Source of the DNA: DATLLJ01 sp035537875
Lineage (GTDB): Bacteria > Acidobacteriota > Vicinamibacteria > Vicinamibacterales > CAVVIG01
Direction of reading: 5' to 3'
DNA length: 64,000 bases
Assembly: GCA_035537875.1 (NCBI GenBank)
Contig: DATLLJ010000055.1
Coordinates: 1-64,000 of the forward strand
A program made the position numbers and the translations under genes. Below are positions 1 to 7,948 of the stretch, in pieces (position 1 is the first letter of the stretch; every line of letters starts with the position of its first letter). The notes under the pieces are model-generated. The model was not told where the DNA came from. It was given only the letters and a program-made list of their open reading frames with translations, and searched no databases.

Positions 1-209
1 GCCGTCCCCTCACCCACCGGCGTCCACTTGTCCATCGTCGCGCCGTGTGGGATGTAGATGCATCCGAGACGGCTCCTGGGCGCCGCCGCCGTCTGCGCCA
101 GCAACGTCCCTGCCGGCACCATCGATTCGAGCAGCGGCAGCGCCAGCGTCACGCCGGTACCGCGCAGAAACGTCCGCCGCGACAGGTGCTTTTTCGTGAT
201 GAACGTCAT
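1..209 (-). CDS. DUF1552 family secreted protein, N-terminal part only (cut by the window edge)
   Basis: The first 69 codons of a DUF1552 protein are present; the rest lies outside the window. The start is the ATG at 207-209, which overlaps the TGA of the upstream DUF1592 gene as ATGA, so translation is probably coupled. The N-terminus carries a twin-arginine signal (SRRTFLRG, arginines 11-12) followed by a short hydrophobic stretch, so Tat export is predicted. It aligns closely with the complete DUF1552 protein at 7949-9289, including the motif IPHGATMDKWTP (VPHGATMDKWTP in the other copy). DUF1552 has no established biochemical activity; it usually accompanies DUF1592-type cytochrome-like proteins in Planctomycetes and Acidobacteria. 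Confidence 0.9.
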   Translation of the reverse strand, partial: MTFITKKHLSRRTFLRGTGVTLALPLLESMVPAGTLLAQTAAAPRSRLGCIYIPHGATMDKWTPVGEGT

Positions 210-2548
210 GGCTCGGTGCCTCCCTCGTATCGTTTCATTTGGAACGGTAGGCTCTTCACGACGCCGGCGATGAGCGAGGAGAACCGGTAGTCGTTGCGAG
301 ACGCGTCGCGAACGATGACCCGCACGGCCGGCATGTCGAAATACTCCACACGCCTGCCCAGCGCGTAGGTGAGCAGCTTCTCGGCCGCCGTCGCGACGAC
401 CGCCCCGCGGCGGTCGAGCAGCGCCTGCCGGAGGCTGGCCGGGCCGTCCAGCGTCGTTCCGTCCACGAGCCGGCCCGCGGCATTGACCGGCGTCCCATTG
501 TCGGCATCGCGCCACTTGCCGATCAGGTCGTAGTTCTCGAGGGAGAAGCCGATCGGATCCATGACCGAATGGCACGACGCGCAACTCGGGTTGGCGCGGT
601 GCCGCTCGAGGCGCTGGCGAACCGACGTCGCCTGAGCGCCGGGCTCGGCTGACTCCGCCAGATTGGTCTCGACCCCGGGCGGCGGCGACGGCACCGGCGC
701 GCCGAGGAGGTTCTCCAGAATCCACTTGCCGCGCTTCACCGGCGACGTGCGGTTGCCGGCCGACGTGACGGTCAAGAGACTCCCGTGACCGAGCAGCCCA
801 CGGCGGGCGCCGTCGGCCAGCGCGACGCGCCTGAAGCGGCTCCCGCGGATGTTGGGGATCCCGTAGTGCCGTGCGAGCCGCTCATCGACGTACGTGAAAT
901 CAGCGTCGATCAGGTCCACGATGCTGCGATCGTCGCGGACGACGGTCTCGAACAGCAGTTCCGTCTCGCGCCGGAAGGCGTAACGAAGACTGCCGTCGAA
1001 CTCCTTCGTTCCCGGCGCCACGTCGTCGAGCTGCCGCAGTTGGAGCCACTGTCCAGCCAGATTGTCGATGAGGGCGCGGGCACGGGCATTCGACAGCATG
1101 CGGCGCGTCTGCTGCTCGAGCACCGTGGGATCGGCGAGACGGCCCTTTGCCGCCAGTCCCAGCAGCTCCTCGTCCGGGATACTGCTCCACAGGAAGAAGG
1201 ACAACCTCGACGCCAGCTCGAGATCGCTGATCCGGTAGACCTCGCCGGCGCGCAGGCCCGTTGGCGCCCGCTCGAACCGGTAGATGAACTGCGGATCGAC
1301 GAGCACGCGCGCGAGGGCGTACTGGATCCCGGACTCAAAACCACGAAGCGTGCGGCCCGACTCGAAGAACCCCAGGAACGTCTCGATCATCGGGTCGTTC
1401 TCGTTCACCGGCTTTCGCAGCGCGCGCGTGGCGAGCGCGGACAGGATTTCCCGCGCGCACGGCACTTCTTCAGCCGGCGTCGCCGGTCGACAACTGAAGA
1501 TCCTGCGACGGCTCGGCGTATCGCCAGGCCCGGTCGGGTTCAGCGGTCCGTTGATCGCCAGGCTCTGCACGCCCGCAGTATTGGCGAGCTCGGAGAACAG
1601 GTCGTCAACGCCACGCGCATTGGCGCGGCGGACGACGGCGACGCCGATCGTCTGCGGGCCGGCGGGAATCTTGAGCCGGATGCCGCCCCGCGGCGCGCTC
1701 CGTCCGAGCAACTGCACCCGCTCTCCGTTCAGCGTGATCTCGAACTCGTCGTCGACGCCGACGGGTGGCAGTCCGAACAACCCGACGCCGGCCCGGCCGA
1801 CTCTGAACTCGTATTCGGCGTCGAGCGGAAACACGTGCTGCACCAGAAGGCCGCCGCGCGTGCCGAGCGGCAGCCCTTCGCGATGCTCGGCCTGTGACAA
1901 CCCACGTGGCGGCAGATAGGTGGTGACGTCGGCGCTGAGCGTCGGATCGCCCACCGCGAGACGGCTGATCTTCGCCGCCGCGGAGATGTAGGCCTGCATC
2001 AGCGCCGGCGAGACGCCAAGCACGCTGGCCATGTTGTCGAATCCTTCGCTCGAGTCGTCTCCCGGAAGCAGCGCCGCGGCATCGATCGGCAGATCGATGA
2101 GATCGCGGACGGCGTTGGCGTATTCCGTGCGATTCAGCCGATGGAGCACCGGCGCGCCCGGGTTCGGAGCCGCGGCGGCGGCGCGATCGATCGCGGCCTC
2201 CACTGCCGCAGCGAACCCGTCGAGCGTAGCCCGGTCCGGCCGCGGCGCGTTGGCGGGCGGCATCATGCCGGTGCGGACCTTCCGCACCACCTTCTCCCAC
2301 GTCGGCGCCTGGTTTCCCGCCTGCGCAACATCGAGTCCCTCGAGCGCAAGGCCTCCTGTACGCATCCGCGCGTTGTGACAGGTGACACAGTAGCGATTGA
2401 CAACCGCCTGCGCTCCAGAAGCCGCTGGCGTGCCCTGAGCCGCGGCCAAGGGTTGGCGGGTTGGTGGCACGCGCCGCTCGGTCTGGGTCTCGACGCTCAC
2501 GAGTGCGAACATGAACAGCGCGGCGGCGGTGAGCCTGCGCGCCTTCAT
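206..2548 (-). CDS. DUF1592-type (DUF1587/1595/1592/1588/1585) cytochrome-like secreted protein, copy 1
   Basis: This 780-residue protein has an N-terminal signal-like segment and two c-type haem motifs: CVTCH at residues 54-58 and CASCH in the DUF1588-like region near the C-terminus. The domain order is the usual one for the family: a PSCyt-like N-terminal cytochrome segment, DUF1587 (around LHRLNRTEYANAVRDL), a beta-rich insert, DUF1595, DUF1592 (ELASRLSFFLWSSIPD), DUF1588 and DUF1585 (EKLLTYALGRR). Members are predicted periplasmic or surface proteins of unknown reaction; a redox role is inferred only from the haem motifs. The start overlaps the stop of the ankyrin gene by 4 bp (2545-2548), and its own stop overlaps the DUF1552 start, so the three form one operon. 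A paralogue lies at 9286-11631. Confidence 0.93.
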   Translation of the reverse strand: MKARRLTAAALFMFALVSVETQTERRVPPTRQPLAAAQGTPAASGAQAVVNRYCVTCHNARMRTGGLALEGLDVAQAGNQAPTWEKVVRKVRTGMMPPANAPRPDRATLDGFAAAVEAAIDRAAAAAPNPGAPVLHRLNRTEYANAVRDLIDLPIDAAALLPGDDSSEGFDNMASVLGVSPALMQAYISAAAKISRLAVGDPTLSADVTTYLPPRGLSQAEHREGLPLGTRGGLLVQHVFPLDAEYEFRVGRAGVGLFGLPPVGVDDEFEITLNGERVQLLGRSAPRGGIRLKIPAGPQTIGVAVVRRANARGVDDLFSELANTAGVQSLAINGPLNPTGPGDTPSRRRIFSCRPATPAEEVPCAREILSALATRALRKPVNENDPMIETFLGFFESGRTLRGFESGIQYALARVLVDPQFIYRFERAPTGLRAGEVYRISDLELASRLSFFLWSSIPDEELLGLAAKGRLADPTVLEQQTRRMLSNARARALIDNLAGQWLQLRQLDDVAPGTKEFDGSLRYAFRRETELLFETVVRDDRSIVDLIDADFTYVDERLARHYGIPNIRGSRFRRVALADGARRGLLGHGSLLTVTSAGNRTSPVKRGKWILENLLGAPVPSPPPGVETNLAESAEPGAQATSVRQRLERHRANPSCASCHSVMDPIGFSLENYDLIGKWRDADNGTPVNAAGRLVDGTTLDGPASLRQALLDRRGAVVATAAEKLLTYALGRRVEYFDMPAVRVIVRDASRNDYRFSSLIAGVVKSLPFQMKRYEGGTEP

Positions 2549-4098
2549 GGCTTGCCCGACTCAGCCATCAGCTTTTCGAGCAGGGCGATCGTCGCCGGCT
2601 TGCGCTCCGCACCGACGGCGGCGAGAAAAACGCCCTCTGCCCAGCGGAGCGGCGTCCGTCCTTCCTTGTCCTTGATATCGAGACGCGCGCCGCGCTTGAC
2701 GAGCAGCTCGATGATGGCGTTCGAGCCGCGGTTCACGGCGCCGAGCAGCGCTGTCAGCCCCATCGAGTTGGCGGCGTTCACGTCGGCGCCCAGGTCCAGG
2801 CAGAGCGACACCGCGTCGAGCGAGGCCTGAGGCGACTCGGTATATGTCTGACCCACCGCCCAGTTCACGCCCGCCGCGGCCATGAGCGGCGTGGTTCCGG
2901 CCAGGGTCGCAAGGTTCGGATCGGCGCCGCGCTGCACCAGCAGCCGCATCGTCGTCGTATCGCCCGAGAGCGCCGCGCGCAGGAATGGCGTCTGCCCGGT
3001 GAAGTCCACCCACGATATGTCGTTGAGCGCATAGAGCCAACGCCGTGAGGGCGGCACCTCGCGGGTGCGTACGTTGACGTCGGCGCCCTTGTCGAGAAAA
3101 AGGCGAATCAGGTCCAGAACGGGCGCGCGGTCGACGCCGTTTTCCTTCGGGCTGTCCTGGTCGTTGTTGTTCATGTCCAGGTTGCGGTATTCGACCGCCG
3201 CCCAGAGCGGCGACCGGCCCCAGAAGTCGTCGGCGTTCACGTTCGCGCCCCTCTCGGCGAGGAATCTGGCGACGTCGATCTGGCCGTTGAGCGCGGCCAT
3301 CAGCAGCGGACGAATTCCGTTGCCATCACCCAGTTCGAGCTCGGCTCCGGCGGCGACGAGCACCCGTGCCGCCTCCAGCCGCCCGTCGCGAGCGGCATAC
3401 AGAAGCGGCGTCATGCCGCCTTTCACTTCGGCACGCCGGCCGCGGTCCGGCAGACCGCCCTTGTTGATGCCAACCCCTTCCGATCCGCAGCCCGTGCCCT
3501 TGCACGGCGGCACGAACGCCGGCGTCGGCCCCTTGCGCGTCTGACCGTTCACCGCGGCGCCGGCCTTGACGAGCAGTTCAACGGCAGCTCCGTGATCCTC
3601 ACGGACCGCGATCATCAGCGCCGTCTGTTGGAATTCCGGCTCGCGTGCGTCCACGGCGGCGCCACGCTCGATGAGCAGGCGCAAGGCGGCCACCGCGCCA
3701 GTGCGCGCGGCGGTCATCAACGCCGTTTCGCCGCCGGGATCAGTGGTATTGGGATCGACTCCCGCGTCGAGGAGCCGCCGGATCATCTCGGCATTGCCGT
3801 TAACACAGGCGAGGAAGAGCGGTGTCACGCCGTAGCGATCGCGGGCGCCCGCGTTCGCACCGGCCCGCAGCAGCAGATCCGCAATCTCCATGTGGTCCGC
3901 ATGCACGGCGGCGTGCAGAGCGGCGGTCCCATCGACACGTGTGGCGTTGACGTCGCTCCCCTGCCCGATGAGGGATCGGACGGCCGCGAGATCTCCCCGC
4001 TCCGCGGCATCGGCCAGCGGAACGCCGGCCGCTACAGCGACGGCCGGCAGCAGCCATCCGATCAGGACTGCTACGGCGAAAACGTGTCGCGGCGACAT
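2545..4098 (-). CDS. Secreted ankyrin-repeat protein, first gene of cassette 1
   Basis: The 517-residue product begins with a signal peptide (hydrophobic residues about 6-24, ending near AVAAG) and then consists almost entirely of about eleven ankyrin repeats. A Gly-rich insert at residues about 188-227 interrupts the array. It contains GVGI and ends in GGMTPLLYAARDG; a similar insert is found in the paralogue at 11628-13241. A second family-specific insert (PPSRRWLYAL...SWVDFTGQT) lies before residue 400. Ankyrin repeats bind proteins, so a scaffold or partner role for the translationally coupled DUF1592 protein is plausible but inferred. The ATG at 4096-4098 directly precedes a good signal peptide. 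Confidence 0.9.
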   Translation of the reverse strand: MSPRHVFAVAVLIGWLLPAVAVAAGVPLADAAERGDLAAVRSLIGQGSDVNATRVDGTAALHAAVHADHMEIADLLLRAGANAGARDRYGVTPLFLACVNGNAEMIRRLLDAGVDPNTTDPGGETALMTAARTGAVAALRLLIERGAAVDAREPEFQQTALMIAVREDHGAAVELLVKAGAAVNGQTRKGPTPAFVPPCKGTGCGSEGVGINKGGLPDRGRRAEVKGGMTPLLYAARDGRLEAARVLVAAGAELELGDGNGIRPLLMAALNGQIDVARFLAERGANVNADDFWGRSPLWAAVEYRNLDMNNNDQDSPKENGVDRAPVLDLIRLFLDKGADVNVRTREVPPSRRWLYALNDISWVDFTGQTPFLRAALSGDTTTMRLLVQRGADPNLATLAGTTPLMAAAGVNWAVGQTYTESPQASLDAVSLCLDLGADVNAANSMGLTALLGAVNRGSNAIIELLVKRGARLDIKDKEGRTPLRWAEGVFLAAVGAERKPATIALLEKLMAESGKP

Positions 4099-4441
4099 CC
4101 GGGCATTCTATCCCGGCCCACCTCCGCAGCACGAGCGGTTCTCCAGCGGTGCGGTTGGGGGACGGCGCTGCGGCTGCGGTACCGCCGGATGGCAAAATGG
4201 GCCCTGACTCGCCGGGGGACCGTCGTGCTCTATCGAATGGCCGGTGGCGAGGGCTGCCCCCGCGCCGGGGCTTACCGGACGACAACTGATCGTCGGCTGG
4301 ATCGACGGCGGGCTGCCCGTCTCCGAGGACTTGAGCCCTAGGAAACACTAAGGCTCGCGGTTAGCATAGCGCTCGTTCTCAGCCGTCCCCTCACATAGCC
4401 GAATCCGGACGGTGGGCCCGCGCCAGAATGAAGGAGTCTCC
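4099..4441. other. Divergent intergenic region with a possible coding remnant
   Basis: This gap separates the minus-strand ankyrin gene from the plus-strand PQQ gene and must hold both promoters. A short plus-strand reading frame at 4223-4351 ends in TGRQLIVGWIDGG, which resembles the tail of a cytochrome c domain in secreted proteins (WIDGGAP-type). It has no start or upstream domain and may be a gene relic. The ribosome-binding site GAAGGAG of the PQQ gene is at the right end. No confident promoter hexamers were seen. Confidence 0.35.
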
Positions 4442-6028
4442 ATGAAGTGGGCGGTTTTCATGCTCGTCTTGTTCGCGGCGCGGGCCGGCGCCCAAACGCC
4501 AAATCCCGGTGTTTGTGCGGCAACACCGCGGATGTCGAATCCCTCCGCAGGTGCGCGTTGGAATGGATGGGGTGCGGATCTTTCGAACACCCGTTCTCAA
4601 ACGGCGCAGCAAGCCGGGCTCACAGACGCGAACGTTCCTACACTCAAACTGAAATGGGCCTTCGGCATACCCGACGCGACTCAATCTCGCGCTCAGCCTG
4701 CCATCGCGGAAGGCCGGATGTTTTTCGGCAGTGCGCCCGGCATCGTGTATTCGCTCGACGCGAAGACCGGATGCACGTACTGGACATTCAAAGCACAGGC
4801 TGGAGTGCGAACTGCAATCTCTGTTGGGCCATACAAAGGCGCAGGAGGGACTGCGGGTAATGCCGTCTACTTTGCTGACGCCAGCGCCAACGCATACGCG
4901 GTCGATGCGATGACGGGCAAGCAAATCTGGACGCGAAAACTGGACGATCATGCCGCCGCGCGGTCGACCGGAGCTCCGATACTGCACGAGGGCCGGCTGT
5001 ACGCTCCCGTCGCGGGCGTGTCCGAAGAAAACGCGGCAGCACAGCCTCAATACGAGTGCTGCACGTTCCGCGGCAGCCTTTCGGCATTGGATGCGAATAC
5101 CGGTGAAGTCATCTGGAAGGCGTACACGATTACCGAGCCTCCAACGCCTCGGGGCAAAAGCACGACCGGGGCCCAGCTCTGGGGTCCGGCAGGCGCCGGA
5201 GTCTGGAGCGCCCCGACAATCGACACCAAACGCGGCTCGATCTATGTCGCCACCGGTAATGGTTATAGCGATCCGCCGCAGCTGACGAGCGATGCCGTCC
5301 TCGCTTTTGATCTCAAGACCGGAAAGATGAAGTGGGCAAGCCAGGTCACGCCCAATGATGTCTGGATCCTCGGATGCGGAGGCAAAGGCCTGGCGCCAAA
5401 TCCCAATTGCCCCGAAAGCATCGGTCCCGATTATGACTTCGCCGCTTCGCCGATCGTCGCCACTCTGCCAGGCGGGCGCGATCTCATTGTCGTTCCGCAA
5501 AAATCAGGCGTCGGCTATGGACTCGATCCCGACAAACAGGGCGCAATCCTGTGGCAATACCGGTTCGGCCGTGGAAGCGGGATCGGCGGAGTCTGGGGCG
5601 CTGCGGTCGATCAGCAGCAGGCCTATTTTTCCGCCGCGGATTATTTGACGCCGGCACCCGGTGGAATCCACGGCGTTCGGCTCGATAACGGCGAGCGCGT
5701 CTGGTACACGCCGCCGCGCCCGGCATTGTGCGGAAGCGGCCCGGGATGCAGCGCGGCGCAATCGGCAGCACTCACAGTGATTCCGGGAGTCGTCTTCTCG
5801 GGCTCAGCCGACGGCGGCCTCCGGGCGTTTTCCACAAAAGATGGTTCGATCGTCTGGGAATTCGACACCAACCGCGGCTTCGAAACCGTCAATGGCGTCA
5901 AGGCCAATGGTGGATCCATGGATGGCCCTGGCGTGGTGGTTGCGGGGGGGATGCTGTACGTCAGTTCAGGAAATGGCGGCTTGGTCGGACGGCCCGGAAA
6001 TGTTCTCTTGGCTTTCGGCGTCGACTAG
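4442..6028 (+). CDS. Secreted PQQ-binding-like beta-propeller protein (polyvinyl-alcohol-dehydrogenase-like)
   Basis: The 528-residue product starts at an ATG with a strong GAAGGAG site 5 bases upstream and has a signal peptide (MKWAVFMLVLFAARAGAQ). The rest is a PQQ-type propeller: repeated blade motifs of the form AxDAxTGxxxW (SLDAKTG, ALDANTGEVIW, DLKTGKMKW). Adjacent cysteines at residues 206-207, in ECCTFRGS, recall the vicinal disulfide next to PQQ in quinoprotein alcohol dehydrogenases and the corresponding motif of polyvinyl-alcohol dehydrogenase. No CxxCH haem motif is present, so electrons would go to a separate acceptor. It stands alone on the plus strand between two minus-strand cassettes. 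Substrate is unknown; a polymeric or secondary alcohol is a guess. Confidence 0.85.
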   Translation: MKWAVFMLVLFAARAGAQTPNPGVCAATPRMSNPSAGARWNGWGADLSNTRSQTAQQAGLTDANVPTLKLKWAFGIPDATQSRAQPAIAEGRMFFGSAPGIVYSLDAKTGCTYWTFKAQAGVRTAISVGPYKGAGGTAGNAVYFADASANAYAVDAMTGKQIWTRKLDDHAAARSTGAPILHEGRLYAPVAGVSEENAAAQPQYECCTFRGSLSALDANTGEVIWKAYTITEPPTPRGKSTTGAQLWGPAGAGVWSAPTIDTKRGSIYVATGNGYSDPPQLTSDAVLAFDLKTGKMKWASQVTPNDVWILGCGGKGLAPNPNCPESIGPDYDFAASPIVATLPGGRDLIVVPQKSGVGYGLDPDKQGAILWQYRFGRGSGIGGVWGAAVDQQQAYFSAADYLTPAPGGIHGVRLDNGERVWYTPPRPALCGSGPGCSAAQSAALTVIPGVVFSGSADGGLRAFSTKDGSIVWEFDTNRGFETVNGVKANGGSMDGPGVVVAGGMLYVSSGNGGLVGRPGNVLLAFGVD

Positions 6029-6065
6029 AGTTGTCACCGCGCGGAACGTCCAACACGTAACGGCC

Positions 6066-6085
6066 TCCGCTAAAGCTTCGGCGGA
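6066..6085. repeat. Short palindromic element (stem TCCGC/GCGGA)
   Basis: The inverted repeat TCCGC-N10-GCGGA, with an AAGCTT core, lies 37 bases after the PQQ gene stop and between two convergent genes. It has no T-tract, so it is either a weak terminator for both genes or a copy of a dispersed palindromic repeat. Only one copy was noticed in this window. Confidence 0.3.
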
Positions 6086-6169
6086 TCGTCGTAGAAACCC
6101 GAGCACCACCCGTAGTGCGACGCCGTCGACGGCGCCACACAGCTCGTGATCCCAGGCGAGCAGGTCCGC

Positions 6170-7045
6170 TTACTTCGAGGCGGTGGGTGGTGCCGGGAAG
6201 TAGGTGGCCACGCGGTCGTTCAACGTGAACTCCATGCCCAACCCGGGATACTGCCGCAGGACGTTGGCGCGCATCTCGGCCGCGTTCTTCGAGCCCGCGA
6301 CGTTGGCGTCCCAGTCGACGATGTATTTCTTCATGAACTCGATCGATTGCAGATCGCGCGTCGCACCAGGGCCCTCATGGCCCGGGACGATCACCGCCGG
6401 CTTCAGCGCGACGATCTGGTCGATGGTCTTCCGCCAGTTTTCCCGGGCAGCATCGCGCGGCACGCCGAAGTAGACGTGGTCGAAGACGATGTCGCCCGTG
6501 ACGACGGCCTTGAGGGATGGAATCCACACGAAGCTGTTGCCGGGACCGTCGGCGCCCTGCACGCCGCCGGTCACCGGGAACTCTTGCCCCTCGAGCGTGA
6601 GTACCGGCGTCACCAGCTCCTCGGGCAACACCGGGTCCGGGCCGGGAATGTTGTTGCCGTAAGTGGCAAACCAGAACTTCTGACGCGCCGGCCACCCGGT
6701 CTTCGCCGCCGCCACCGTCGCGGGAAGCGCCACGATCTTCGCGTTCGGAAATGCCTGTTTCAGCACCGCGAGTCCGAACAGGTGATCCGGGTGCGCGTGG
6801 GTCGAGTAGATCAGCGCGAGGTTCTTTTTCGACTCCAGGATCTCCGCCGCGAGCTTGTGTGCTTCGCTGAGCGAGAACTGCGGGTCGATCACCAGCATGT
6901 CCCGCTCGCCGATAATCATTGTCGAGTTGACGTCGTAACCCGTCTGGCCGCGGCCGGTGTGCACCTTGAGCGTGAACGTCGACTGGGTCTGCGCCGCGAT
7001 CGCGAACGTCAGCACGACCAGCGCGCATGTCATGACCTTCAGCAT
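6170..7045 (-). CDS. Secreted metallo-beta-lactamase-fold hydrolase
   Basis: The 291-residue product has a signal peptide (MLKVMTCALVVLTFAIAAQTQ) and the zinc-binding motif HAHPDH at residues 83-88, with further conserved elements (GHEGPG near residue 220, VTGDIVFDH). The ATG at 7043-7045 is chosen because AGGAGA lies 6-9 bases upstream; an upstream ATG would lengthen the protein and spoil the signal peptide. It is the last gene of the cassette 2 operon, 38 bases after the VOC gene. The fold covers lactamases, lactonases, sulfatases and quinoprotein-associated hydrolases, so the substrate cannot be named. Confidence 0.88.
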   Translation of the reverse strand: MLKVMTCALVVLTFAIAAQTQSTFTLKVHTGRGQTGYDVNSTMIIGERDMLVIDPQFSLSEAHKLAAEILESKKNLALIYSTHAHPDHLFGLAVLKQAFPNAKIVALPATVAAAKTGWPARQKFWFATYGNNIPGPDPVLPEELVTPVLTLEGQEFPVTGGVQGADGPGNSFVWIPSLKAVVTGDIVFDHVYFGVPRDAARENWRKTIDQIVALKPAVIVPGHEGPGATRDLQSIEFMKKYIVDWDANVAGSKNAAEMRANVLRQYPGLGMEFTLNDRVATYFPAPPTASK

Positions 7046-7083
7046 CTGGACTCTCCTCGGACTTATGATCTGCGACCCGCTCA

Positions 7084-7944
7084 TCATTCCGCCACCTGCA
7101 CTTCCACCGTGATCCCGTTGTTGTCCCGGAACCGCACGACATCCGGTTCGTCCGGCGACGGCAACACCTCGGCGTGTAGCTCGCGAAGCCTGGCGGCCAA
7201 TGCCTGCCGATCGAATGGCGCGACCTTGATCGTGAAATGGCTGATCGTCGTCTTGCCATCCGTCGCCGGCTGCAGCCCGAGACGGGTCCCGCGCTCGAGG
7301 CGGTACCAGATGCGACCGTTGGCGTCGCGTGGAGTCTCTGCAGCACTCCCGTATAGCGCGCGGTAGTACGGCAGCGCCTTGTCGAAACTCGAGACGCTCA
7401 GCATCACATGATCGACGCCGCGCGGCGTGAGCAGCCCCTCGGCCTCCACGGGCAGCGGCGACTCGACGGCGGCGGTGACGAGACCTGCGGGCGGTTGAAA
7501 CAGCTGGAGCTCGAGACCATCCGGATCCGGCCACATGCCAATGGCGCCGGGGCCCGTGGGCTTTGCCGGCAGGCCTGCGGCCTCGAGAGCGCTGGCGAAG
7601 GCGTCACGCGAGTACGTCCTGGCGAGCACGCAGTAATGCCCGATCGCCGGCGGCCGGCCCGCGGCTGCGCCAATCGCGATGTACCCGACCTGGCGATCCA
7701 CGGGGACGTCACCGAGCACGACGAAGTACCGGAGCGTATCGCGCACCGGCTGCTGATGCAGCTGGGTCCGGAAGATCCGCGCATAGAACTGCGCCGCCGC
7801 TGCGGTGTCGGGCACGACGATGTCGAGATGCTCGAGACCGAGGTTGTCGAGCGGCAGCTTGAGCGGAGTGGCGGACTGAGCCCAGGCACCCGCGCCCAGC
7901 AGCGCGGCGCACAGCGCAACAACCAGCGGCATCCGTGTGGTCAT
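7084..7944 (-). CDS. Secreted protein with two VOC (glyoxalase/dioxygenase-like) domains
   Basis: The 286-residue product has a signal peptide (MPLVVALCAALLGAGAWAQS, residues about 5-24) and two VOC-type modules. The first begins LEHLDIVVPDTAAAAQFY, the second VDHVMLSVSSFDKALPYY. VOC modules normally bind a divalent metal through His and Glu residues and act as glyoxalases, dioxygenases or binding proteins. The ATG at 7942-7944 starts 4 bases after the DUF1552 stop; a 12-residue upstream extension is possible but would precede the signal peptide with basic residues. Export of a VOC protein is less usual than cytoplasmic location. Its place in the DUF1552/DUF1592 operon suggests a shared periplasmic function. 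Confidence 0.85.
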   Translation of the reverse strand: MTTRMPLVVALCAALLGAGAWAQSATPLKLPLDNLGLEHLDIVVPDTAAAAQFYARIFRTQLHQQPVRDTLRYFVVLGDVPVDRQVGYIAIGAAAGRPPAIGHYCVLARTYSRDAFASALEAAGLPAKPTGPGAIGMWPDPDGLELQLFQPPAGLVTAAVESPLPVEAEGLLTPRGVDHVMLSVSSFDKALPYYRALYGSAAETPRDANGRIWYRLERGTRLGLQPATDGKTTISHFTIKVAPFDRQALAARLRELHAEVLPSPDEPDVVRFRDNNGITVEVQVAE

Positions 7945-7948
7945 CGCT

